A model generated the notes under the pieces. The model did not search any database, was not told where the DNA came from, and saw only the letters and a program-made list of their open reading frames with translations. Both the position numbers and the translations under genes were made by a program. Below are positions 26,167 through 41,456 of a stretch of DNA of 64,000 bases, in pieces (positions within the stretch are counted from its first letter, which is position 1; each line of letters begins with the position of its first letter). Origin of the DNA: Brasenia schreberi (taxonomy: Eukaryota; Streptophyta; Magnoliopsida; Nymphaeales; Cabombaceae); contig JAYKKT010000040.1 of NCBI GenBank assembly GCA_036023115.1, positions 4,620,501 through 4,684,500 of the forward strand, given 5' to 3'.

Positions 26167-26956
26167 TATTGTTTGGAAGGAGAGCTCACTCTAACGCCGT
26201 CCCTATTTACAAGGAAATGGCTAACAACTAATGGGAAATCTAACTAATAGCTACAACAACAACAACTAAGCCTTTTCTAGTACTGGATGCGGTCGGCTAC
26301 ATACATTGGTTGTTTCCACATACTACTATCATGTGTCATGCTAGCACCGTATAAACTAGATCATTCTTTATTTTTTTTTCAAAACTTTTGTAGTCATCCA
26401 CTTCCTCTAACATTTTCACAATCTAGTTTTTCATATTTTCTTATGAGTGTCTTTGGGTCGTATTTCTTTATGTTCAAACCATCTGAAACAATTTTCTCTC
26501 ATTTTATCCTATATTTGTGCTACTCTCAATTGGTTTCTAATAACCTTGTTAATATACGGTCTTTCATTGTCTGATCAAACATTAATCTCGACATCTTTAT
26601 TTATGTTACAGACATCTTTTGCACATGTTGATGATTAACTATCCAACACTCAAAACCATAAAACATAACACATCTAATTGCTTATCTATAATATTTACCT
26701 TTTAACTTAAATGATATCTTCTTATTGCATAGAATACCTTATGCCCCTTTCCATTTTAACCAACCGATATTAATTCTATGCGTAACATCTCCATCAATTT
26801 TTCCATCACTTTGAAAAATTGACCCTAGGTTTTAAAACTTTTTTTTGTAAGAGATGCAATGTGTACCAATCTTAAATTCTATACCTTAAAGTACCTAAAT
26901 GATCGAACTTATATTTCATATATTCTTTTTTTGTTCTACTAAGTTGGAAGCCTTTA

Positions 26957-29900
26957 AACTCCGTCCATGTAAGAGATCACCCTTACATTATCGGTCTCAA
27001 GCTCGGATAAAGGATGAGGGTTGTGTTAGGCTTCTGACAGTCAGCGTAAAACTTTATCGGATTTTTATACCATGGATTACACAAATTATGAGCATTGCTT
27101 TGGGACGTGTCCGCCTAACGACACATTGTAAAGCCCGAATGCAATGATAAGTAAGCAAGGCCACTACATTTTTGATCGAATTTAGTGAATCAATTGTAGA
27201 GAGGGTTCCCACATCATGGACGGGTGTGGGTAAAGAAGTTACTCCCGTTATATTGTCGCCCGAATGTAGTGAATAATTTACAGAGAGGGTCTCCGTATTT
27301 TCAATATGGACAGATGCGGGGGGTAAGGAAGGTAGTCCTAGATAATAAGATTTGTATTGGTTTTTTGAATATCAGAACATTATCCGGTAAGCTAATGGAG
27401 GTGGTAGATACTATGATTTGAAGGAAGATTGATATTCTATGTTTAAAAGAGACAAAGTGGGTTGGAAAAAAAGTAAAGGAGATAGAGGATAAAAGTTTTA
27501 AATTATGATACTTAGGTAAGGAAAATGCTCGAAACGGAGTTAGTATTATCATAAATAAAGATTTAAAGGATAGCGTACTAGATATACAATGATATAGTGA
27601 CCGAATTATGACATTGAAATTAGTATTAGGAGCAGAGGTTTGGAATATAGTTTGTGCTTACGCACACTAAGTAGGACTAGAAGATAGTATAAAGATAACT
27701 TTTTGGGAAGAGTTAGATAAGATAATTCAAAGGATTCCACAAAGGGAGATGATTTGTTTAGGAGGAGACTTAAATGGACATGTCAGTAAAGAGGCATTAG
27801 GATATCAAGATATTTACGAAAACTTTGGTTTTTGTGATATAAATGAGGAAGGTAAGTAGATTTTAAATTTTTCTATAGCATTTGATCTCTTTATAGAATG
27901 ATCTAGCTTATTGGGAGTTAACTGCTAACATGGCACACGATAGAGATCTGTGGAAACAAAGAATCCATGTAGCCGACCCCGTCTAGTATGGGAAAAGGCT
28001 TAGTTGTTGTTGTTGTTGTTGTATTTGATCTCTTTATAGTCAATACAATCTTCAAAAAATGAGATGAACATTTATTTACTTATAAGAGTAGCTTATCACA
28101 AACACAAATTGATCACTTTATTTGTAGAAAAAAAGATAGAGCGTGTTGTAAAGATTGCAAGGTAATTTAAAAAGAAAGCTTAACCATCTAACATCGACTT
28201 TTAATTATATATTTACAAATAAAAAATAGACAAAGAAGAAAAGAGTGCATCAACCTATTCAGACTAAATGGTGGAACTTCAAAAGCGAGAAAGAAGATAT
28301 ATTTAAACAAAAAATCCTTCAAGGAGATGTTTGAAATTATGTTAGTATACCTTGTGATATGTGAAACAATATGGCTATACATATTAAGAAAGTGGTGAAA
28401 GATGTGTTAGGTATATCTAAGAGAGGTGTACTAGCACAAAAAGAAGCTTGGTGGTGGAGTGAAGTAGTGCAAAATAAAATCAAGGTAAAGAGAGCATGTT
28501 ATAAATTATATTATGATAAGAAAACAAGTGAAACTTTAGAGGCTTATAAAAAAATAAAGAAGGAAGCAAAAAAGGCCGTCAGTGAACCAAAAGCTAAAAT
28601 TTGGGAGGATTTATATAAAAAGTTTAACTCAAAAGAGGGTAAAAGAGATATTTTTAGGATAGCTAGGGCTAGAGATAAGAAAACTAAAGATCTTAATTAT
28701 GTTAGATGCATCAAAGACGAGGATGAAAAATTTTTAGTAGTAAATGATGATATAAGAAATAGATGAAAAAACTATTTTTATAAACTTTTTAATGAAAATA
28801 AAGATGTTAGTATTAGCTTAGGAGAGTTAGCCAAATCAAAAAAGTATATAAACCACAATTTCTACAGGCGTATTCAAAAGAATGAAGTCAAAGAGGCTCT
28901 TAAACGTATGAAGGGTGGTAAATTGGTAGGACCTGATAATATTCCTATAGAAGTTTGGAAAATACTAAGAGAAATAGGAATCACTTGGCTCACAAGACTA
29001 TTTAATGAAATGTGGAAAAACCAAAATATGCCCGAGGAATGGAGAGCAAGTACACTTATACTCATATATAAGAACTAGAGAGACATTCAGAATTATGCAA
29101 ATTATCAAGGTATCAAGTTAATGAGTCATATTATGAAATTGTGGGAAAGAATTATCGAACGTAGATTAGGACAAATATCAAGTACAACAAAGAACCAATT
29201 TGGATTCATGTGAGACAGATCATCTGTTGAAGCGATTCACCTTTTGAGATGTCTTATGAAACATTTTACAGCAAAAAAAAAGACCTTCACATAATATTTA
29301 TTGATCTAGAAAAAGCTTACGATAGGGTACCGAAGAAGGTTCTTTGTAGAACCTTGGAAAAAAGAGGTATCCCATTGACATACATTAACCTGATAAGAGA
29401 CATGTATGATGGTGAAAAAACATGTGTGAGGACTCATGAAGGAATGAGACTTCTTTGAAGTTAATATTGGATTACATCAAGGATCAACTTTAAGTCCATA
29501 CTTATTTATAATGGTGATTGATGAGTTAACAAAACATATTAAAGATGAAGTACCTTGGTGTATGTTATTTGCAAATGACATTGTGTTAGTGAAATAGTCT
29601 AAGGAAAAAGTTAATAGAAAATTGAAACTATAGAGAGAAACATTAGAAAGTAAAGGCTTCCAACTTAGTAGAACAAAGACAGAATATATGGAATGTAAAT
29701 TTGATTATTTGGTTACCTTAGAAGACATAGAAATTAAAATTGACACACATTGCATCCCCAAAAGGAAAGTTTTAAATAGAGTCAATTTTTCAGAGTGATG
29801 GAAGAATTGATGGAGATGTTACACATAGAATTAATGATGGTTGGTTAAAATGGAGAGGAGCATCAGGTATTCTTTGTGATAAGAAGATACCATTAAAGTT

Positions 29901-30362
29901 AAATGGTAAATATTATAGAGCAGCAACTACACCTGCTATGTTTCATGGTTCTGAGTGTTGGGCAGTTAATCATCAACATGTACAAAAGATGTTTATGACA
30001 AAAATGAAGATGTTGATATGGATGAGTGGTCATACAAGAAAGACCGTATACATAATGAGGTTATTATAAACAAATTAGGAGTGACACCAATAAAGGATAA
30101 AATGAGAGAATATCATTTAAGATGGTTTGAACATATATAAAGAATATCAAAAGAAGAACCTTTAAGAAGGTATGAAAAACTAAATTTGGAAAGTATTAAA
30201 AGGGGTAGAGGAGGACTACAATAGTGTTGGAAAGAAACAATAAAGAATAATCTGGCTTATTGTGAGTTAACTGCTAACATGACACATGATAGAGCTCTGT
30301 GAAAATAAATAATCCATGTAGCCGACCCCGTCTAGTATGGGAAAAGGCTTAGTTGTTGTTGT
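26957..30362 (+). mobile_element. RTE-type LINE B, near full length, inactive
   Basis: About 3.4 kb (3.26 kb without the inner insertion), with a perfect 16-bp target duplication. Order: a 5' leader; an apurinic-type endonuclease (IGFLNIRTLSGKL at 27350, ILCLKETKWVG near 27440, broken by stops); a linker (28371-28766); reverse transcriptase with [33 protein letters not shown] and FANDIVLV near 29570; the post-RT region; and the 3' end ATGTAGCCGACCCCGTCTAG with a TTG tail. Several stops and frameshifts make it non-coding. RTE LINEs insert by target-primed reverse transcription, which the duplication and tail support. Confidence 0.92.
27897..28022 (+). mobile_element. LINE C: 126-bp 3'-end insertion inside LINE B
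   Basis: Consists only of the last ~100 bp of the RTE family plus a TTG tail. It is flanked by a perfect 17-bp duplication, ATTTGATCTCTTTATAG (27880-27896 and 28023-28039), and interrupts the endonuclease frame of LINE B. An extreme 5'-truncated copy, in effect a SINE-sized insertion. Confidence 0.93.
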
Positions 30363-30792
30363 AAGTTGGAAGCCTTTACTTTCTCTAATATTTTTGTCCA
30401 TAGTTCCAATTTTCTTTTATTTTTTTCCTTAGACTCATCGGCTAAGACATTGGCCTATGCAAATAACATCACCAAGGTACTTCATCTTGAATAACTTATC
30501 ATTGACCAATATAAAAATATGTATTTAAAGTTATATTTGGAAAAAAAATTCTTTCATGAGAAATTTTAGGTGTGCTTAAAGGTCCTAGACCAGGTTTTAT
30601 GCAGAGTAGCTCCAGCTCTATGGCTCCCAAATGTGGCTTGAAGGTGGATGAATAGGAATCATCTTAGAAAGAAGTTGGTCTTTTTCTTCTCTATTATTAA
30701 GATGACCGCAATCAAGGGTTTCCTAAATAGTTTTCAGGTTCATTGGCATCTCATATTTTTCCTTCTTTCATCTTCTAGGATGATGGTCTTCA

Positions 30793-30800
30793 TATAAATA
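30793..30800 (+). promoter_or_regulatory. TATA box of the six-cysteine defensin gene
   Basis: TATAAATA, 35-42 bp upstream of the ATG at 30835. The same word stands at a similar distance before the defensin gene at 35.0 kb. Confidence 0.65.
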
Positions 30801-30834
30801 GGGCTACAGGGGAGTATCCACCAAACCATTACTA

Positions 30835-31890
30835 ATGGCGTCCTTCAAGAGAAGCCTCTTCTGTGTGCTACTCTTGCTCATTTCGCTCTTACGTTTGGTG
30901 ATTTTACTGCTCTTTCTTTCGGTTTCTTTGTCATCTATCTATCTATCTATCTATAAACATGCCCGTTTCCATGTAAATCGGTTCAAGTCACTCAAAATTG
31001 TGACTGAATCAGTCAGTGGATGGTTCCAGATTTGGTTTTAATTTTACAACAGCTTGGGATCTGATTCTGATTTTACAACGGTTTTATATCTGGTTCTAAT
31101 TTTATGACGGTTCTAGATCCGGTTTGACCCAAAACCGGTGTTTAAAATATGGGCATAACAACCGGTTGTAATGTTCCTGTATTCGGGCAACACATGAAGC
31201 CAAAAATTTGCCAGGGCCGCCGGGAAGTCAGCTGCCGGCACCCGGGTATAAGGGCGGGACAGCGGTCGCCACAGGGCACCCAGGTAAAGGGGCATGACAA
31301 CTGGCTGTCAATGTCCCTATATTATATATAACATAACATAATATATATATATATATATCATAATGAAAGAGAGTGCCACGCAGTTCTCTCTGTTTTAAAT
31401 ATACATTTTAGTTGCCGTTTCGGGTCGAAATCGGACTTAGAACCGACAAATTTTAGATTACGGATCTGAACCAACAATCCAGATCTGAAACCGACTCGAT
31501 GGGTCGAACTCCTATTAGTGCTTTAGATTAGATTGTAAAACCGAACCAAACCGATAAACCAATTTTTTATAATAATATAAACCAAACCCGAACAAATTTT
31601 AAGTAAAATCGAAACCGAAATTTATCCGAATAAAGCGCACTCCTATTAGTGCTTTAGATTAGATTGTTCCTATGGGTTCTTAATAATGTAATCTCTTTCT
31701 CTCTCACACATTATTTTCGGAAACCATGAAACGGGACGTAGCGAATGCACAGGCACAGAACCTGTGCAAGTCTTCAAGCAAGAGGTTCAGTGACAGAAAT
31801 TACAATATCTTCTGCAAGGCAGAAGGCGCCGTCCACGGTGAATGTGATGGCTTTGTCCGGAGGCGATGCATATGCTACTCCTCTTGCTAG
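30835..31890 (+). CDS. Defensin-like secreted peptide lacking two conserved cysteines
   Basis: Two exons, 30835-30892 and 31742-31890, joined in phase 1, give 68 residues. A signal peptide (MASFKRSLFCVLLLLISLL) is followed by PNAQA, a good signal-peptidase site before QNLC. The mature part keeps Cys 28, 44, 54, 62, 64 and 68, matching C1, C4, C5, C6, C7 and C8 of plant defensins. C2 is removed by a deletion of about five residues after KRF, and C3 is Tyr 40. The bonds C1-C8 and C4-C7 can still form; C5 and C6 lose their usual partners. The arginine-rich gamma-core (GECDGFVRRRCIC) is kept. The frame is open and a TATA box is present, so it may be expressed; it could also be an early pseudogene. 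The acceptor (GACGTAG|CG) was chosen because it alone fits phase and signal cleavage. Confidence 0.72.
31508..31667. repeat. 29-bp direct repeat flanking 102 bp, inside the defensin intron
   Basis: An identical 29-bp sequence starting ACTCCTATTAGTGCTTTAG lies at 31508-31536 and 31639-31667. The segment between is rich in AAACCGAACC words. It ends about 75 bp before the exon-2 acceptor. It is too long for an ordinary target duplication; a local duplication is likelier. Confidence 0.8.
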
Positions 31891-35008
<3,118 letters not shown>

Positions 35009-35046
35009 TGGGTTATTTGATGGAGATCTCACTTCCCCAGGGCCCC

Positions 35047-35054
35047 TATTTATA
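35047..35054 (-). promoter_or_regulatory. TATA box of the canonical defensin gene
   Basis: TATAAATA on the minus strand, 39-46 bp upstream of the start codon at 35006-35008. Confidence 0.65.
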
Positions 35055-35487
35055 GGAAAATGGCCATGGCCCAATGGGTAAAATCAAGATATATTTTGTA
35101 AGTAAAAGAGGAACCAATAAAGTAAATAATTACTTGAGTTACAGGAAGAGACCATAAAAAACATTATTTAACAAGTGATCTTGGATCGATCTTGCACTAG
35201 AAACACATGATATTCATTGAAATAGTCACGTCCTTTGGGCATCTCCAAATTACATGAATGGCGTGCTCTGATGTCACATCTATGGCTTGACCTGCTCGTA
35301 CGAAGACGACATGCATATTGCAGCCACATCACGGTCATTATACGGTTACATACCATTTGAGAGTATGCAAGACTATACGTTCACTACATTCTTCGTGGAT
35401 ATTTCTCGAATATCCTTTGTTCTTGCATACTGCACTCTGCCATCTTCAAACTTTTCCTTTTCCAAGAGGACAAAACAGCATTATTAG

Positions 35488-35599
<112 letters not shown>

Positions 35600-36441
35600 T
35601 CATACTTTAAAAGTATTAGCATATTTTAGTAAATTTCAATCATAAATGAATAATTGCGATTTGAAATTTTAAAAAAACAAAAAAATATGTATGTAATTTT
35701 TGTTTTTTAATTTACATTTAAATTAGTTATTTTTAAATGCATTAACAAATATCATTTTCTCTCTCTCTTTTTCTCTATATACAAATAATTGGATTTCGTT
35801 TTCTTATGATTTTTTAAAAGGTTTTTAAAATTATGCTTATGTCACTGAAAAGTATTAAGTGAGCATACGAATGTTAAGAAGTGAACAGGATCTGATTTTT
35901 CATATATATATAAACACGAAATATTACGATCTATGTGTATCATCTGAGTTGATGATGACAGAACTGCACCGTGCCACATGACCACTGTACAAGCTTGCAG
36001 GGAGGTTCCAGTTGAATGAAAAACTGAGCTGCCAGACCGGGCTCTTCTCGATCCACTCGTGACTGTGCAAAGTAAATTTTGTTGCTGCTAGCATGTATGT
36101 CTATGATTTATCGGTTCGGTTCTTATGTGACTTGTGTAACTAGGCGGATATAATATACCATGCACGTATGCTACAAAAACATGAAGATGGTTTCTGCTTA
36201 GGCTTTCATGTTTTGTGAAAACACACACTGGAACCTGTAAAGATCAGACAAGTCAACCAATCTTTATTTTTCGAAAAATTTATACCACCTGAATCCAATT
36301 GAACTTGCCTGACCTCAACAAACTTTTCTACACCAGCCACTGCCGGTAATTGAGTAAATCAATGAGGGAGCCCATCTGGCCAACTGCTTGCGGAAATTAT
36401 GCTCCAAGCAATCCAAAAGAAGACCAACAAACAAAGCTTTG

Positions 36442-36476
<35 letters not shown>

Positions 36477-38564
36477 GTATGTATGTGGAGAGAGGCCTGC
36501 AGTATTTGACTCTCTCTGTCTCTGCCACCACGTAAAACATATCAGTTCAGTAAATAGCAAGTCATTGCATCAGCGACTTTGTTGTATTATTACGAACCGC
36601 ATCTCGATGTCCTATCATCTCTTTGCCCACTTTCTCTCACGATGATGCCACATGTATAAAACAATTGTAGCCGTCAACTTTGGCTGGTTCTTCATATCTG
36701 ACGAAACATTGAGGTTCGGAGTTAAATCCCATCAGACACTTAAAAACATGAAAAGCCAAACAGCAGAAGAGCTATCGTGAACAATCGGGTTAGGATAGAC
36801 ATGATCGATTAGGAACCGGTTTAGATTTCAATCAAAACCGAACTGGGTTAAAAACCAGTCGAATCCATAATTGGTGAAATCTTATCTAAAAGAGAAATCA
36901 CCCGATTCGGTTTTGGTTTTATCATGTACAGACTGGAGTTGGTTCAAAATCACGGGTTTTATATTTTTAAATTTCAAAATTCTAATAAAATTTTCAGTTC
37001 TAAGTAATCTAAGACTCAAACCAAGACGACAATCGCCAATTCCGAACAAAAACAGAAAACAAACTGATAATATTTATGCTAAAACACACGATTGTGGTGG
37101 ATAGAAGCTGGGACCTTTAGCTAATATTTTAAGAGGAAAAAGGAAATTCTCAAGGGCTCGATGAACGACATGAAATCAGGGAGCGTGTCATCGAGTCACG
37201 CCATATAACATGGACGTGACTCATTATGACGACATGCATGGCTGGACCTAGAACTTGCTCAGTCTGAACATCCTCCACTATCAAGAAAGATGAACGGTTC
37301 CTTTCGTGTTTTCCTCTTTTTTCTGCGTTTCTTAATGGAAAAGCGATCAATGTGCATGGTCACCGAAATCAAAAGCTGAAAAGGCGGAAACGAACAGATT
37401 AATTTGATAATATACAACGTGAGCATCTGTGCCTGAAATAAATGTGAAAGCAAACAACCATCTCCTTGCTGTTGGTGGGGAGTTCGATTCCCTGGGATGG
37501 GGTTCAAAGATCATATGGAACAAGTACAGCAACCAAAGCCATTGACAGGGATGGATAGCATTTGAACCTAGACATCAGCCACTTCTGGTTGAACCGAACC
37601 ATTGATTCGAAAATCGCCAAATTGTAATTAGATCATCCCCTCTTTGGTTTAGGTTATGATTCTCGTTCTGACAATTTCGGTATTTCATAAGGGTGTGTTT
37701 GATACAAGGTTTTAAGAGAACAGGATTTTAAATTTTGGTGCTCCAAGCTGAATCAATCACTGTCATGAAAATGTGGTTCCATAAGCAGAATTTAAAATAA
37801 AAGCTTCGTCATCAAGAGATAAGTGAACCTAACTTGAGGGTTTCACACAAAAACACAAGCATCTCTTTTTATCTCATTTTGCTTCTCTTTACACAAAAAC
37901 CTAGTCATCAATATCACATACAAATCAAACTGATGATTATAACCCCATGTACGTGTAGGCCTACTAATAAAGACCTCTCACCACGAATCAAACACACCCT
38001 AAAGTTCCTCTTCTACAATGGTTTTAGTTTGGTTTAAGTTACTCTAACAGTATGATTTTGGTTCTAGTTCAGATTATGCTTTTAGAACATACGTTAAAGT
38101 GCTTGTGCTTCAAATTGGCCAAAAACCACAGGTTGAACCGCCCACCGGTGGTTGAGATCAATGATTTTGTACTTGGGTTTCGGTTCTGGTTTCCAAAAGG
38201 TGGAGCTGTAACCAAGTCATGGAGTCTTCGGTTCCTGTTCTGGGCAATTCATGAGATGGTTCAGCTCTGGGTCTGTTCAAAAAATGCATGTCTATCTTAA
38301 ACCATATTTAATTCTTCTTTTCCTTTCCTCAAGGGAGATATGCTTGAAAAGTTCTTAAGATGGCCGACAATGCCATGATCAAAGTGCCTTTGCCTACTTC
38401 TACATATTTTCAGTAAACTTTATGCATGTTGTTCACATACATTAATGTCATAAAGAGGGTTGGTGAGATCGGGTGTGAAGTCAATATTGTAGAAGTAGCA
38501 CAATGATTTTCAACATACTAATAATTAACATTGTGATCACAGTGAACTTGAAACTTAAAAAGCT

Positions 38565-38700
38565 GGCACAACGGGCAATAGCTTACCTGGCTAATAGTCA
38601 CCTCACAAGGTGAGTCACGAGTTCGATACCCTCAAGACGTGCATCTGGATTTGGCCTCCCCATTGTACCAAAAAAAAACTTGAAAAGCCTTTTAAAAAAA
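38565..38700 (+). mobile_element. tRNA-derived SINE with target duplication
   Basis: 136 bp. It has an A-box-like region (TAGCTTACCTGGCTAATAG), a B-box (GAGTTCGATACC) and A-rich 3' sequence. The flanks GAAACTTAAAAAGCT (38550-38564) and GAAACTTAAAAGGCT (38701-38715) differ at one position. The size and promoter boxes fit a Pol III SINE. Confidence 0.75.
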
Positions 38701-39411
38701 GAAACTTAAAAGGCTCTGTGAATCGCATTATAGTTTCTTGTTTTTTCTTATGTCTCTTGCTATAAGGCTAGTACCGTCTCTCTCTCACACACACACACAC
38801 AACGTGCCATTCCATGAATAAAGAACCAACAAAGCCCCCTTTTATCCAAAGAATGATAAAGGATCTTGCTAGGATGATTAGAATTTCAGTGTGGGTCTAA
38901 AGAACAATATCTTAGTTCTAGTTGCCACAAATACTGCCCAGACAGGAGACCCTTAATCCTAGCCGTTCAGATATATGTATATAGACGGTTTGATTAGCTG
39001 TAGAATATAAATCAAATGTCAAGTGACAGAATCACTCCTTTGTTCTGCTGTCACAGTGCTGCTGATCGTCCCCCTATTGGTCTTTCAGAATTTGTATTAA
39101 TGAAAAGCTAGTCAAGTGGGCCTTTTACGATAACTATTCTTCACTTGCATTCATAGGAAGAAACTGCTTGCCTTCCCTGTGAATGACTCATCGACTTAGG
39201 ACGGTTTATGAAAGCCAATCTGAATCACAGATCACAAACAAAATTAATGTGTGGTCTTTCAATGTAATTAGTTTTGTTAGTTCATTGATTTCCTTGTATT
39301 AGGTTCATGAAAAGGATGGAACTTACTCGGTAGTGCTGTTCAAAACCTTTGTGACAGAATGGTGGGTTCTTCTTTCATAGGAGATATTCAAATCTGTACA
39401 ATGGCTCCCTT

Positions 39412-39575
39412 CAGTGGCGGACCTAAAATTTTTTGTGGGATGGAGCCAACAACCTATTCCACCATTTAGCATGGCAGGAAGTATGTATGATAGCTAGTAA
39501 TTCAATCATGCCCTATAAATTTTTCATTTGTTTTTCAAATTTCAGGCACCTCTCTTCAATGTAGATCCGCCATTG
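39412..39575. mobile_element. hAT-type MITE (CARTGGCGGA ends)
   Basis: 164 bp with inverted ends CAGTGGCGGACCTA and CAATGGCGGATCTA. The flanking 8-mers GCTCCCTT and ACTCTCTT match at 6 of 8 positions with two transitions. The end sequence is that of a common plant hAT MITE type and differs from the GATACG family. Confidence 0.8.
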
Positions 39576-41456
39576 ACTCTCTTTGTTAAGCGAGATGACT
39601 GTCTTAAAAAAGAGAGAAAATATCTTCACACTCATGCTCAAAGAATTATTTCAAGGGACACACCTTGTGCTGCAGTCAAGCACAATAGTAGCAAAATATA
39701 GGAAAAAAACAAGAACTGGTTTTGGCTACAGTTTACTGGGATACCCTTCTACTGCCAGATGAGCCAACTCTTTTGAGTATGTCTTGCCCCTTGAGTAAAA
39801 CACATGTCTGGCTTGCTCTTCTACTTGAATCGCCTCCTAATTTTTAGCATCAGATTCAAATTGTGATGGTGTCACTGAGGCTTTTAACGTGAGGAAGTTC
39901 TTTCCAACACGGTGGCTGCCGGATGAAGGAAGTTGAAGTATGATGCAGCCGGCGAGTGATGCCGGTTGTGAAGTAATTAGAGGTCAAAGTGGATGGATGG
40001 TGGCTTGGTGGGTTCATACAAACGTCGGTGATCGCAATTCAGCTCAGGCTGAGGCATGGGGCGTATCATCAGATTGAAGTTGACATGACCAAAAGGCTTT
40101 CCGCAAATTATCATCGAAACCAACTCCTTGAATATGGTTAGCTGGCCGAAAGGATAATCCCCAACAGCAAGCTTCTTCGACACTTGAGCGCAACATATTA
40201 GCTTGTTGCTGAGGAAAGATTAAGATATGACTATTTATCATAAATACAGAAGAAAAGTGATCGTTGACAAATTGGCAAACGTCAGTTCAAGTCACACACA
40301 ACAGGCATACATATTTGATCTGATGGGCTACCCTTTTGGATGTAGTTACTTGCATATCTACCCTCTTTGAAGCTACTTTCTTTTTGGGGGGTTAAAGGGG
40401 AGACCCAAGATTAACACACGCACACACGCAAGCGCACCCCCGCGGCAGTTGAAATCCCCAGCAGCAGCAAGGGCATCAGATCGACCTGCCAATTGATATA
40501 AACACTCTGGGTGCTGTTCATAGCATTTAACAACTAGCTTTCAATATATGATCCCATCACAAAAATTCTTTTTCATGTACACCTCTAGCCGCATTTTGAC
40601 CAATGTACCAGCTATATATATAAAGGATTTGCTAAATGGAATATATGCAGAGGATTTGTTTTCGGCAGGGTCTATGTGCGAAGCAAGTTTTTAGAGGTAT
40701 GTAAATACAAATCTACTTCCACCAGGGGTATCCATGCAAGTGGCACTTTGGATGGGGCTTCAAGATCGTTGAATCTCTAACTTCACTCCAAAGATATGTA
40801 TAAGGTGGATGTCAAGTACACTATTCTTCTTTCGGCAGTCTTTGGCAAGTAGAGGCTAAGGGGATCTCAAGTCCAGAATTATTGGTTAAAGGACATGAAT
40901 AGGAAAAGAAACAGCAGAATAAATTTCGCCGAACCGACAAACTCAGCCACAATCTATCCTCTCATCATCCATTGAAACTTAGTAGCGGTGAGCCAAGTAG
41001 AAACAACAGCTTGGCAAAGAAATGTGAAACTACTTAATCTTTAGATGTTGGTGGGCAACAGAAAGACTTCATTTACCGTAGTTGGTACACAAGCGTCCTA
41101 TACAATTTGGAACACAACCAATCCGTGTCATATGTGCACTTCATGACCTATCAACCTGCCCCAGATCATCTACTGTCAAGGTTCATCGGATTGGAGACCA
41201 TGACTTTACCGATACTTTGAGCTGCACCAATGTAATAGAACATCAGACGACCTGCAATATCAACCAAGTAAATAAACGATGAACTTATTGCTTTGCCTAG
41301 CACCTTTTATTCGGGTAAAACTTTTAATAGCAGTTTTCCTTTCTGTCAGGGTAGGTTCATTGCAAAACATAAGGAGATAAGCCAAATACATATCTTTTTA
41401 ATAGAATTTTCATGGTCACGAGTCAGATATAAGTACAAAATAAATTTATGGTATAC

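Larger units (their letters stand above)
26251..30563 (-). mobile_element. RTE-type LINE A (outer), split by LINE B
   Basis: Its 3' end lies at the left (CTACAACAACAACAACTAAG, the complement of a TTG-repeat tail) and it is antisense to 26956, then resumes at 30379-30563. It stops short of the 5' half, so it is 5'-truncated as LINE copies often are. LINE B sits inside it, flanked by the duplication AAGTTGGAAGCCTTTA (26941-26956 and 30363-30378). No convincing duplication for LINE A itself was found. Confidence 0.85.

Noticed and set aside
39977..40241. Minus-strand open frames (VGDYPFGQLTIFKEL, GKPFGHVNFNLMI)
   Set aside because: The GKPxGxxxF look recalls C2-domain SRC2-like tails, but no other exon or splice context was found. 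Too weak to annotate.
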